Origin: Pseudoalteromonas shioyasakiensis
GTDB taxonomy: Bacteria > Pseudomonadota > Gammaproteobacteria > Enterobacterales > Alteromonadaceae
NCBI RefSeq assembly: GCF_001550135.1
Contig: NZ_LRUE01000014.1
Location: forward strand, 62,001 to 126,000
Direction of reading: 5' to 3'
Length of the DNA stretch: 64,000 bases
Positions 39,637 to 49,623 of the stretch are shown here, piece after piece. How positions within the stretch are numbered: position 1 is the stretch's first letter; each line of letters opens with the position of its first letter. The translations under genes and the position numbers were made by a program. The notes under the pieces were generated by a model, which searched no databases, was not told where the DNA came from, and saw nothing but the letters and a program-made list of their open reading frames with translations.

Positions 39637-40015
39637 TTTGAAACTTTACATGATGATTGCAATGGGTGGCGCTTCAGGGGCATGTTTACGCTATTTTCTT
39701 AGCGAAACCATGCTAAAACTGCTCGGTAGGGGATTCCCTTTTGGCACGTTGACAGTTAATATTCTTGGTTCATTGTTAATGGGCATTTTATACGGCTTGA
39801 TTGAAAAAGAAATAATCGCTGTTAGCCCCGCTAAAACCTTAATTGGTATTGGCTTTTTAGGTGCATTGACCACCTTTTCAACATTCTCAATGGATTCGTT
39901 GTTGCTCTTGCAACAAGGTCACTTTTTTAAAATGGCCCTCAATATCACCTTAAACGTGGTGGTGTGTATATTTATGGCTTGGCTGGGCCTTCAGCTGGTA
40001 ATGCAAAAAGGTTAA
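39629..40015 (+). CDS. crcB: Fluoride channel CrcB (Fluc)
   Basis: Dual-topology fluoride exporter with four membrane helices. About 128 aa with GGASGACLRYFLS, FGTLTVNILGSLLMG (family Asn) and GFLGALTTFSTFSMDS (Phe-box). ATG 39629 lies inside the end of rarA, an 8-bp overlap suggesting coupling; a GTG at 39614 would add five residues. I see no fluoride riboswitch, and the upstream sequence is rarA coding. Confidence 0.92.
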   Translation: MNSLKLYMMIAMGGASGACLRYFLSETMLKLLGRGFPFGTLTVNILGSLLMGILYGLIEKEIIAVSPAKTLIGIGFLGALTTFSTFSMDSLLLLQQGHFFKMALNITLNVVVCIFMAWLGLQLVMQKG

Positions 40016-41329
<1,314 letters not shown>

Positions 41330-41348
41330 CATTTAAGCTCATAACGTT

Positions 41349-41384
41349 AAAAACCGTATTTGTGAAAACAAATGCGGTTTTTTT
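41349..41384 (+). terminator. Rho-independent terminator after serS
   Basis: 14-bp stem with one G-T pair (41350-41363 with 41368-41381), GAAA-type loop, T-run. Confidence 0.9.
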
Positions 41385-41502
41385 GTGTTTAAAGTTAATA
41401 ATTAATTGCGGTACACAGCAGTTTTAGTAGACTAAAAAAAGTACTTTTCGTTTTATCACTAAACGACATAGTATTTTTTACAATACACGAAGGACTGCTG
41501 TT

Positions 41503-43047
41503 ATGAAAAAACTACTCGCCGTAGCATCCGCTGCTTTATATTTAGCAAGCTCTGTCGCTTTTGCTAAAGACAAACCTAATATTCTGATCATATTCCCCGA
41601 CGATGTTGGTTGGCAAAACGTAAGTGCTTATGGGCTTGGTACCATGGGTTACAAAACGCCAAACATCGATAAACTCGCCCATGAAGGTACCATGTTTACC
41701 GATCATTATGCGCAACCATCTTGCACAGCTGGGCGCGCTGCATTGATCACAGGCCAATATCCAATTCGTAGTGGCATGACTACCGTGGGACGACCTGGCG
41801 CAGAGCTTGGTTTAAAAGCGGGCTCTTATACCCTTGCTGAGGTTTTAAAAGAGCAGGGTTATGCAACAGGACAATTTGGTAAAAACCACTTAGGTGATCG
41901 CAACGAGCACCTACCTACAGTTCATGGCTTTGATGAATTTTTCGGAAATTTATATCACTTAAATACTCAAGAAGAGTTTGAGCAACGTGATTACCCGAAA
42001 GATCCTGAATTTTTCAAAAAGTATGGTACGCGAGGTGTTTTACATACTTACGCCACAAATGTAGATGACAAAACTGTTGATCCTCGTTTTGGTAAAGTAG
42101 GTAAGCAAAAAATTAAAGATACTGGCCAGCTTTCTCGTGAGCGAATGAAAACCGTTGATAAAGAGTTTATGGACGCAAGCATAGACTTTATTAAACGAGC
42201 GCAAAAAGCTGATAAACCTTTCTTTGTATGGTTTAACCCAAGCCGCATGCACATGTACACGCGTTTAAGTGATGAAAGCCGTTATTTGGCAGCAGACTAC
42301 ACTACAGAGCATGATTTATACGGCAGTGGCTTGATTGAGCATGACCAACAAGTGGGTGAGTTAATGGCTACTCTGGAAGGTATGGGTGCCCTAGATAACA
42401 CCATTGTGATTTATTCTACTGATAATGGCCCAGAGCACAGCGCTCGATTACATGGCGGTACAACACCGTTCCGCGGTGAAAAAATGACAACATACGAAGG
42501 CGGTGTACGTGTTCCTATGATTGTTCGTTGGCCAGGTAAAGTTCCAGCAAATACCGTATTAAATGGCATTCAGTCACACATGGATATTTATACAACCCTT
42601 GCAGCAGCAGCGGGTGAACCAAATATCGTGAAAAAAGCGCTTAAAGAACACAAGCAACCGATTGATGGCGTAAACAACTTAGATTACTGGTTAGGTAAAA
42701 CAGACGAAAGTGCGCGTGATAGTTTTCTGTATTATTACGAATCAAGCATTAAAGCCGTACGTTACAAACAGTGGAAGCTTCATTTCGAAACAAGCGAAAA
42801 CTATTACGCTCAGTACGAAAAGCAAAAGTTTCCGATTATCTATAACTTACGTATGGACCCGTTTGAAAGCTTTGATGGCTTAACAGATCGCTCAGACATA
42901 GTGCAAGCTAAGCAATGGTTAAATGAGCCTGTACAACACTTACTCGGTGAGCACATTAAGACACTATCTGAATATCCACCACTGCAAAAAGCGACCAGTT
43001 TCGACTTTAGTCAGTTAATGGAACAGTTGATGTCTGGTAAGCAGTAA
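41503..43047 (+). CDS. Secreted type I sulfatase (arylsulfatase family)
   Basis: 514 aa with a signal peptide ending near AFAKD. The sulfatase fold opens with NILIIFPDDVGW (metal-binding Asp pair). The formylglycine motif is SCTAGRAALITGQ, where Cys74 in C-x-A-x-R should be oxidised by an anSME-type maturase, which is not in the window. YSTDNGPEHSARLHGG carries the Asp/Asn metal ligands. GAAGGA precedes ATG 41503. It stands alone between two terminators. Substrate, perhaps a sulfated algal glycan, is not deducible. Confidence 0.9.
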   Translation: MKKLLAVASAALYLASSVAFAKDKPNILIIFPDDVGWQNVSAYGLGTMGYKTPNIDKLAHEGTMFTDHYAQPSCTAGRAALITGQYPIRSGMTTVGRPGAELGLKAGSYTLAEVLKEQGYATGQFGKNHLGDRNEHLPTVHGFDEFFGNLYHLNTQEEFEQRDYPKDPEFFKKYGTRGVLHTYATNVDDKTVDPRFGKVGKQKIKDTGQLSRERMKTVDKEFMDASIDFIKRAQKADKPFFVWFNPSRMHMYTRLSDESRYLAADYTTEHDLYGSGLIEHDQQVGELMATLEGMGALDNTIVIYSTDNGPEHSARLHGGTTPFRGEKMTTYEGGVRVPMIVRWPGKVPANTVLNGIQSHMDIYTTLAAAAGEPNIVKKALKEHKQPIDGVNNLDYWLGKTDESARDSFLYYYESSIKAVRYKQWKLHFETSENYYAQYEKQKFPIIYNLRMDPFESFDGLTDRSDIVQAKQWLNEPVQHLLGEHIKTLSEYPPLQKATSFDFSQLMEQLMSGKQ

Positions 43048-43088
43048 CACTCACTAAAACGATTTATTGAGTTGTTTTTAAATAAATA

Positions 43089-43130
43089 GCCGCATTGGGA
43101 AGCAAATAAGCTAACCGTGCGGCTTTTTGC
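43089..43130 (+). terminator. Terminator after the sulfatase
   Basis: Outer stem AGCCGCA/TGCGGCT (43089-43095 with 43119-43125) enclosing a 23-nt loop with an inner AGC/GCT pair, then TTTTT. Confidence 0.7.
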
Positions 43131-43226
43131 TTTTGGGACGAAAAGGCTGGGTATAGTAAGCTCAAAGTGGATCTAAAGCTGAACAATCAACGTATTCAAA
43201 GCATTAAGTTAATAGTGTGAAGCAAT

Positions 43227-44549
43227 ATGAGTAATAAACAAAAGTCTGTTCCAACATCACGGTTTTCACGCGCTGCTCGGCTTGGCTCATTAGCTGGTAA
43301 AGTCGCGGGTAATATGCTGTTTGAAGGCACAAAAGCATGGGCGACGGGCAAGCAAACATCACGACAAGAGTTACTGTTACAGCCCAAAAATATTCAGCGC
43401 TTTGCCGAACAGCTTGCAAACCTGCGTGGTGCCGCAATGAAATTGGGCCAGCTGTTATCCATGGATAGTGGCGAATTACTTACTCCTGAGCTATCTGCAA
43501 TTTTAGCAAGGCTGCGTTCAGAAGCGACACCTATGCCGCAAAAGCAGCTAGTTAAAGTAATGCGTGAGCATTGGGGTGATGCGTGGTTAGAGCAATTATC
43601 GCATTTTGAACTCAGACCATTTGCTGCGGCATCAATAGGGCAAGTGCATATTGCTTATCGAGAATCGGGCGAAAAGTTAGCAGTTAAAGTGCAATACCCA
43701 GGTATTGCAAAAGGCATTGCTAGTGATGTTGATAACTTAGCTTACCTTCTTAAGCTCAGTGGCTTATTACCCAAAGAGGTAGAAATACAGCCTCTTATCG
43801 ATGAAGCAAAACAACAACTTATAAACGAAGCAGACTACGAGTTAGAAGCTAATTATTTAAAACGCTACAGCGAGCGTTTAAAAGGTGACGACAATTACCT
43901 TATTCCTAATGTGGTAGATTCGCTTAGTTCTTCTCAAGTTTTAGTAATGAGTTTTGTTGAAGGACAAGAGCTAGATGAGTTGGCAAGCACTGAGCAAGCG
44001 CTACGTAATAAAGCGGTTGAACAGTTACTCAGCTTATTTTTACGCGAATTATTTAGCTTTAAACTAGTTCAAACAGATCCAAACTTTGCCAATTATCAAT
44101 ATCAAATCGACAATCAACGCTTAGTACTTTTTGATTTTGGCGCCACCCGCGAACTACCTCAGCATATTAGTGATGGTTATTTACAGTTATTATCTGCCGC
44201 GATTAATAACGACAGAGCAGGTGTGGCAACAGCAGCACAGCAAATTGGCTATTTTCAACAAGGGCTCGCTCAAGAATATATAGATAATGTCGTTGATATA
44301 TTTCTTCTCGCTTGCGAACCACTGCGCCACCAAGGTGAATATGATTTTGCGAATAGCGACTTACCAAAACGCATTAAAGAACTCGGCCTAAAAATGAGTA
44401 CCGCCTCAGAGCATTGGCACGCACCACCCGTAGATGCCTTGTTCGTTCACAGAAAACTAGCAGGCCTCTTTTTAATCGCTGCAAAGCTAGGCGCAAAAGT
44501 GAATGTGAACAGTATTTTTAAGGAGTTTGAAGTAAAGAGGGATAAATAA
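43227..44549 (+). CDS. ABC1/UbiB-family atypical kinase
   Basis: 440-aa ABC1 (ADCK/UbiB) family protein. It shows the family KxGQ signature (AMKLGQLLS), the Ala-rich nucleotide loop AAASIGQVH, the Lys of LAVKVQYPG, ExD in EADYELEAN, the catalytic QTDPNFANY and the metal-binding LFDFGAT. Unlike UbiB of the ubiquinone operon, it has no C-terminal membrane pair and no ubi neighbours, so it is a paralogue of unclear role. It marks the left edge of the accessory island. Confidence 0.88.
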   Translation: MSNKQKSVPTSRFSRAARLGSLAGKVAGNMLFEGTKAWATGKQTSRQELLLQPKNIQRFAEQLANLRGAAMKLGQLLSMDSGELLTPELSAILARLRSEATPMPQKQLVKVMREHWGDAWLEQLSHFELRPFAAASIGQVHIAYRESGEKLAVKVQYPGIAKGIASDVDNLAYLLKLSGLLPKEVEIQPLIDEAKQQLINEADYELEANYLKRYSERLKGDDNYLIPNVVDSLSSSQVLVMSFVEGQELDELASTEQALRNKAVEQLLSLFLRELFSFKLVQTDPNFANYQYQIDNQRLVLFDFGATRELPQHISDGYLQLLSAAINNDRAGVATAAQQIGYFQQGLAQEYIDNVVDIFLLACEPLRHQGEYDFANSDLPKRIKELGLKMSTASEHWHAPPVDALFVHRKLAGLFLIAAKLGAKVNVNSIFKEFEVKRDK

Positions 44550-44827
44550 TAGAGTCGGGTGAAGTGGAGATAAATGGTGTCAATCAGAGATACTTCTACT
44601 CTTAGCCTATCTCTTTTTAAATAAATATGTGGTCTATTTGAGAAGTTTGACTTTTTCTTATACTTAAATGCAAGACCTCACTCATTGAATAGGTTGAAAA
44701 AATAACTTTCATACCCATATACCTTAATGCACTATGAATGTTTAGGATAGTCATTTAACAAAAAACAAGTATTGTTTTCCATTTAAAGTATAGCTTCACA
44801 AAAACGTTAAAGTTCAAGGATGTATAT

Positions 44828-45994
44828 ATGGCAGCTACAATTAAGTTTTTCCCAGTCGGTAACGGCGACATGTCCCTTATTACTACTTCGTCAGGTAAAA
44901 ATATTCTAATTGACTGTAATATAAGGTCTGGCAAAGAGTACCCTGATGTTGTAACGCAACTCCGCGAGTGTCTGACTAGAGATAGTAAAAATCGTTTATT
45001 CGTCGATATTTTTGTATGGACTCACCCTGACAAAGATCACTGTAATGGAATCAAGAAACATTTTCATCTAGGTGAACCATCAGGTTGGAATGAAAAAGAT
45101 GATAAAATATTTATAAATGAAGTGTATTCATCACCTATTGTTTTTAGGCGTGCAGAAAAAAACACTAAGAAAAATAGTTTAACGTTATGTGAAGATGCAA
45201 AGGCGTTTAATAAAGAAGTGAAGCGCCGTGTAAACTTATACAAGAAGAACAAAAAAATTGGTAAAAGTGGTGACTTAGTCAAAGTACTTGGTGAGGACGA
45301 AAAAGGTAAAACTGACGATATACAAAATATTGTACATAAGTTGGACTCTGAGATAAAAATGACAAACGATTTGTCTGCTATCTTATTAGGGCCAAGCCCT
45401 ATTGCAGAGTTAGAAACAGATGAGGACAAACTTAGTTCAAATGAATCTAGCGTGATGATGAACTATGAAATTAAAGTTAATGGTTTTTCTACTAAATTTT
45501 TTACTCTTGGTGATGCTGAAGTAGTTTGCAATGAAGCTTTGTGGAAACGTAAATCTGACTCTAAAACGACAAAGGATTTAACTTATAATATTTTGCAGGT
45601 TCCACATCACTGCTCATGGCGTTCAATAAGTCACGATAGTTTAAAAGATGCCAAAAAAAACCAAACAAGAGCTAGAGTATCTAAATGCGCATTAAATGCA
45701 TTAGATGAAGCAGAAAAAAATGCAATTATAGTTGCTAGCTGTAATCACATTAAAAATGATGATAATAATCCTCCCGCTTATAAAGCAAAAAAAGAATATG
45801 AGAAAATAGCTGATCGAGTAAAAGGTTCATTTAAATGTGTTGATGACCATAAGAACAGCAAAAAAGAAAACGTTCCTTTGACTATAGTCATTGATGGCAG
45901 TACCTCTAAGGTAAAGTCAGCAGCAAGTTTGTCTGCTTGCTCTAATCACACACCACGTAAAGTTAATCGCGATGGTAGCGGCGGATATGCATAA
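44828..45994 (+). CDS. MBL-fold metallohydrolase of an E2-E1/JAB operon
   Basis: 388-aa metallo-beta-lactamase-fold protein. The metal motif is THPDKDHCNG (H66, D68, D70, H71), the HxDxDH form seen in ComEC-like members. A further His pair lies in VPHHCSW (about 258-264). A Lys-rich insert fills about 100-190. The last 35 residues are polar and low complexity and end RDGSGGYA. AAGGA precedes ATG 44828. The next gene begins inside its 3' end. Such MBL proteins have been noted in bacterial ubiquitin-like operons; its substrate is unknown. More AT-rich than the flanking core genes. Confidence 0.85.
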   Translation: MAATIKFFPVGNGDMSLITTSSGKNILIDCNIRSGKEYPDVVTQLRECLTRDSKNRLFVDIFVWTHPDKDHCNGIKKHFHLGEPSGWNEKDDKIFINEVYSSPIVFRRAEKNTKKNSLTLCEDAKAFNKEVKRRVNLYKKNKKIGKSGDLVKVLGEDEKGKTDDIQNIVHKLDSEIKMTNDLSAILLGPSPIAELETDEDKLSSNESSVMMNYEIKVNGFSTKFFTLGDAEVVCNEALWKRKSDSKTTKDLTYNILQVPHHCSWRSISHDSLKDAKKNQTRARVSKCALNALDEAEKNAIIVASCNHIKNDDNNPPAYKAKKEYEKIADRVKGSFKCVDDHKNSKKENVPLTIVIDGSTSKVKSAASLSACSNHTPRKVNRDGSGGYA

Positions 45995-47783
45995 CCTAAC
46001 TGATATAGCTGATGAAATTGATACACTTCTAGCCCCTTTTGGGGCTAGAAAATTATCAACAGTTGAGATGAATAGTCATCGTGGTAATTTTTCTGGATGG
46101 GAAATAGAGCTAGAAATAATTCATGATAATGAACCTGTTATCATAGATTTGGTTCTTCCAAACTCTTTTCCGGCAGTTTTACCTGATATTTTCCTGAAAA
46201 GACCTAAACTAATGGAGCTGTCTTTCCCTCACTTAGAGAGCAATGGTAAATTGTGTATTTGGGACAACATGACATGTGTTAACCCTAAAGACCCCTCGTT
46301 TATCGTCGAGCTATTGGAAGATACTGCATTACTAATCAAAGATGGGTTAAATGGAGCATTAGACCAAGATTTTCATAATGAATTTACTAGTTATTGGAAT
46401 TACCATAATAAAACAGGAAACTTCAAGCGTAGTATTTGTGACCTGCAATGTAAAAGAACAAGGCGAATTTTTGTAAACTATAGCAAAGGGCAACATACCT
46501 TTGGGGATAATGAAAATATATTAATTTCATTTCTAAATAATATTAGCTCAAATAATATTGATTTTACAGGTTACACGCTCGAGAAGAGCTTATTGATATG
46601 CTTAAACGATACTTGGCTACCATCGCAGTTTCCGAATACAATTCAAGAGCTACTGCAGCTAGTCAAAGCAGATAGTTCAAATCAAAAAATGAGTTATATT
46701 GAAAGAGAGTTGTTGAACACCATTAATGTAAATCAAGCTTATCCATCCTTACTAGTGTCATTTAATACTCCAAATAATACATGTGTAATTTCTATTGAGT
46801 TTGAAAGCTCAATTAACAAGCGAAAAAGTCAGTATCACAAGGTTACAGCTAAGCATGGGTTTAACCAGACAATGCCGGTAGAGGCATTTTTAGCACGAGT
46901 TTCTAATTTTAAAATTTTTGGCCGTAACGTAACTAGGCATGATCAAAGCTGGATTATGGGGCGAGATCATAACACCGAAGCCATGTGGTTGAGTGATGAA
47001 GTTATAACTATTATCGGATGTGGTTCTGTTGGTGCTGCAACTGCTAGATTGTTATTACAGTCTGGTGTTATGAATTTGAACCTTTTTGATGGTGAGCTTT
47101 TAGGTACAGAGAACCCTTCTAGACACCTATTAGGCTGCTCTTCTGCGGGGCTAAGCAAAACTGAAGAGTTAGCGAAGAGACTTCGCGCTGATTTCCCATT
47201 ATCGAAAATAAATGCTTACAAGGCATGGACTGCTTATGATGAACAGGGAGTATCTTTTACTGCACTTGAAAATTCTGAAATAATTGTAAGCTGCACAGCT
47301 GATTGGTTAACAGACCAAGCATTAATAGACATGCAAACACAGCATAACTTTGGTCCGATTGTATTTTCATTTGTGGAGCCACATGCAATGGCGGGACATG
47401 TTATAGTCAATCCAGAAGGCTCAAATGCATTTAACTCTTTGCACATTGTTGACACCAACAGAGTAGGGCAGTTAATAGTTCCTGCTACTCAATGGCAAGA
47501 ATCAACTATTCGAAAGGTACCTGCTTGTGCTGGGTCTTTTCAACCTTATGGTGTGGTATCTCTGATACATACGCAATCTATGCTTGTAGAGACAATATTA
47601 GAACATTTAAACTCTAAAGAATTGTTACCACCGACACATTCTGTTTGGTTTGAGTCTACGGAAAAATTAAACCTACTAAATGGAGAGTGGTCAGACTCAT
47701 GGATAAATGAGTATGGTTCCCCAGGTGATGGTAAATGTCAAAAGAGGTTTGCCTATGATGGGACTCATTGGATTAAACAATAA
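45972..47783 (+). CDS. E2-E1 fusion (Cap2-like ubiquitin-transfer enzyme)
   Basis: 603 aa with two enzymes in one chain. Residues 1-145 look like an E2 (UBC) domain with the active Cys95 in HLESNGKLCIWD. Residues about 335-600 form a ThiF/E1 adenylation domain: IIGCGSVGAATA (G349-G354), LFDGELLGTENPSRH with the Arg finger, LSKTEE, and a candidate E1 Cys519 in PACAGSFQPYG. The layout equals Cap2 of type II CBASS. It should adenylate a C-terminus and pass it via thioesters to a target. It overlaps the MBL gene by 23 bp (a later ATG is at 45987), and its stop overlaps the JAB start. Confidence 0.88.
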   Translation: MVAADMHNLTDIADEIDTLLAPFGARKLSTVEMNSHRGNFSGWEIELEIIHDNEPVIIDLVLPNSFPAVLPDIFLKRPKLMELSFPHLESNGKLCIWDNMTCVNPKDPSFIVELLEDTALLIKDGLNGALDQDFHNEFTSYWNYHNKTGNFKRSICDLQCKRTRRIFVNYSKGQHTFGDNENILISFLNNISSNNIDFTGYTLEKSLLICLNDTWLPSQFPNTIQELLQLVKADSSNQKMSYIERELLNTINVNQAYPSLLVSFNTPNNTCVISIEFESSINKRKSQYHKVTAKHGFNQTMPVEAFLARVSNFKIFGRNVTRHDQSWIMGRDHNTEAMWLSDEVITIIGCGSVGAATARLLLQSGVMNLNLFDGELLGTENPSRHLLGCSSAGLSKTEELAKRLRADFPLSKINAYKAWTAYDEQGVSFTALENSEIIVSCTADWLTDQALIDMQTQHNFGPIVFSFVEPHAMAGHVIVNPEGSNAFNSLHIVDTNRVGQLIVPATQWQESTIRKVPACAGSFQPYGVVSLIHTQSMLVETILEHLNSKELLPPTHSVWFESTEKLNLLNGEWSDSWINEYGSPGDGKCQKRFAYDGTHWIKQ

Positions 47784-48256
47784 TGATCGTTTTTAGAAGT
47801 GAAGAATTAGACTTAGAGTTATCATTTTCCTGCAAAATTATACAGGAATTTCAAAAATATCGACAAACTGGTTCTAAATTGGAAACTGGTGGTATGTTGT
47901 TCTCCTCATCGGTAAATTCTAATATTGTAGAAATTGATTTGATTTCGTCTCCATCGAACTCAGATATAAGTAGGCGTTTTCAATTTATTCCTAATAAGCG
48001 TTCAGCCCAAGCTATAATCGACAAAAATTTTGAAAATAATTACCACTATATTGGAGATTGGCACACCCACCCTGAGTCATGTCCTTCGCCATCAACCCAA
48101 GATCTAAAGACTATAAAGTCATTATTTATAGAATCTAAACATGATCTTACTTTCCTAGTTATATTGATTTTGTGTCAATCCAATGACTTTAAAAATTCTT
48201 ACGTAGCTTTTGCGAATGAAAGAATGGTATATAGGTGTGAAGTTAAAGCATCTTAA
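47783..48256 (+). CDS. JAB/JAMM isopeptidase (Cap3-like)
   Basis: 157-aa JAB-domain zinc peptidase with a complete JAMM set: E34 in LETGGMLF, H94 and H96 in GDWHTHPESC, S104 and D107 in PSTQD. The family cleaves isopeptide bonds at ubiquitin-like C-termini; Cap3 in CBASS reverses Cap2 conjugates. The ATG overlaps the E2-E1 stop (TAATG). It probably removes or proofreads conjugates made by the E2-E1 protein. Confidence 0.9.
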   Translation: MIVFRSEELDLELSFSCKIIQEFQKYRQTGSKLETGGMLFSSSVNSNIVEIDLISSPSNSDISRRFQFIPNKRSAQAIIDKNFENNYHYIGDWHTHPESCPSPSTQDLKTIKSLFIESKHDLTFLVILILCQSNDFKNSYVAFANERMVYRCEVKAS

Positions 48257-48332
48257 ATTAATGCCTTTAGGGCTTGCAATTATTGATCTTGAAATATTAA
48301 ATAAAAAATAGAAATTTAGGAGATATACTAAT

Positions 48333-49085
48333 TTGGGAACACTGGCTAAATTATTTGATACTTACTCGTTGCGCGCAAGAATTAAACCTGCTGCATTTAT
48401 TGTTTTACCTATTGCTTTATCGATTATAACATTTTACGAGCCGGCTAGAACAGCTGGGGGGGTACTTATTACTTTTTTAACGTCTTTTGGAGTTATGAGT
48501 TATACCGCAAATCAAATGTCAACCCAGGGAAATATAGTACAAAAAAGATTATTTAATAAGTGGGGAGGCAGCCCATCAACTATACTTTTGAGATATAGCA
48601 ATGACGAGATCGATGTAAACACAAAACAACGATATCAAAAATTTTTAAGTAAACATATTCCCGGCTATGAAGCTATTACGCCTGAAGAAGAAGCTGCAAA
48701 CCCTTTGATTACGGAAAGAAAATATGAAAGTGCAATTAAGTATCTTCTTGAACATACAAGGGATAAACAAAAGTACAATTTGATATTTAGCGAGCTTATT
48801 ACTTATGGTTACAGCCGTAATACATTTGCGTTTAAATGGTTATCTGTAGTTATATCTAGCTCTTCCTTGATTGTTTCATCGATGATAATTTACTTAACTC
48901 ACCTGGAAAATAAAGCCATTACTTTAAAGCTAATTTTTACGATTCCTTTCGAACAAACAGCATTGGTCGTTTTTTTATTATTGTTACTTTTCAATTCATT
49001 ATTTCTTGTTAATGAAAATTGGGTCAGGGTTCGTGCATTTGCATATGGTAAAAGACTACTTGCAGCTTGCGATAAAATAGATTAA
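48333..49085 (+). CDS. Four-TM membrane protein of the island, unknown function
   Basis: 250 aa from TTG 48333 with AGGAG ten bases upstream; no ATG lies near. Two membrane helices near the N-terminus (about 18-36 and 41-58), a polar middle of about 105 residues, and two helices near the C-terminus (about 168-190 and 206-226). I recognise no family. It follows the JAB gene by 76 bp on the same strand, so it may be the membrane effector of that system, or an independent gene. Weak SD spacing leaves the start uncertain. Confidence 0.6.
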   Translation: MGTLAKLFDTYSLRARIKPAAFIVLPIALSIITFYEPARTAGGVLITFLTSFGVMSYTANQMSTQGNIVQKRLFNKWGGSPSTILLRYSNDEIDVNTKQRYQKFLSKHIPGYEAITPEEEAANPLITERKYESAIKYLLEHTRDKQKYNLIFSELITYGYSRNTFAFKWLSVVISSSSLIVSSMIIYLTHLENKAITLKLIFTIPFEQTALVVFLLLLLFNSLFLVNENWVRVRAFAYGKRLLAACDKID

Positions 49086-49208
49086 GAACACGAGTGAAAG
49101 TGAAAGAGCATAAAGATTTAAGTCAACATTAAATTTTTCTGGTTTTTCTCGCAACTTACTCTCTTCTAGAGTTTTCTCTTTTAATTCTAAATGAAAAATG
49201 GAAATTTT

Positions 49209-49373
49209 TTATAAATACACCTCGGTAATGTCAGCACTAAAATGCCCCATCTCCTGTGAAACGGTCTCCAAAGCCGTTTCATATTTAAGCCTTAATCTTT
49301 TCAGCTCAACCACCCTTTCTTGGGCATAGCTTTGACTTAACTCGTGTGACCTGTTGAAAACAGCAAAGTGGGA
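49209..49373 (-). pseudogene. Tyrosine recombinase (integrase) C-terminal remnant
   Basis: A 54-codon open stretch with no start codon ends at TAA 49209-49211. It reads like the end of a phage-type integrase: SYAQERVVEL, then a helix, ETVSQEMGHFSADITEVYL. The GH of the second histidine box and the nucleophile Tyr before the terminal Leu are present. The catalytic HxxR that should stand just before SYAQ has become HELS, so the active Arg is lost. An in-frame TAA at 49374 closes it. This is a decayed mobile-element trace beside a tRNA gene. Confidence 0.65.
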
Positions 49374-49623
49374 TTAGATGCTTTTGAAATTGATTCCGAC
49401 CATTTTCAATAATTGCGGTTTTAAGTATTAACTTGATAAATTAAAGTATCACGCTTAATTAAAGAATGCGTCATAGACTCGACTGCTTGAGCTTGGCTAT
49501 GTTGGAAGTTCAGTTAGTAGTAACTAATTTTAGATGACTCTGATGGAGTTAAAGACAAGACTCTCATTATGGGATGTTTAAATTATTATTGCTATTAAAC
49601 CCTACAAAAATTGATTTACACAT
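49374..49623. other. Non-coding, probably decayed island sequence
   Basis: AT-rich stretch without a convincing gene, RNA or repeat. The minus strand has a short open piece near 49430-49520 that could be more decayed coding sequence, but I cannot assign it. The 120 bp before the integrase remnant (49086-49208) likewise show nothing I can name. Confidence 0.4.

Noticed and set aside
43227-44549. ubiB of the ubiquinone pathway
   Set aside because: No ubiE or ubiJ neighbours and no C-terminal membrane helices; it is a different ABC1 paralogue.
44828-48256. Complete type II CBASS operon
   Set aside because: No CD-NTase gene and no recognised CBASS effector; only the Cap2/Cap3-like pair is shared.
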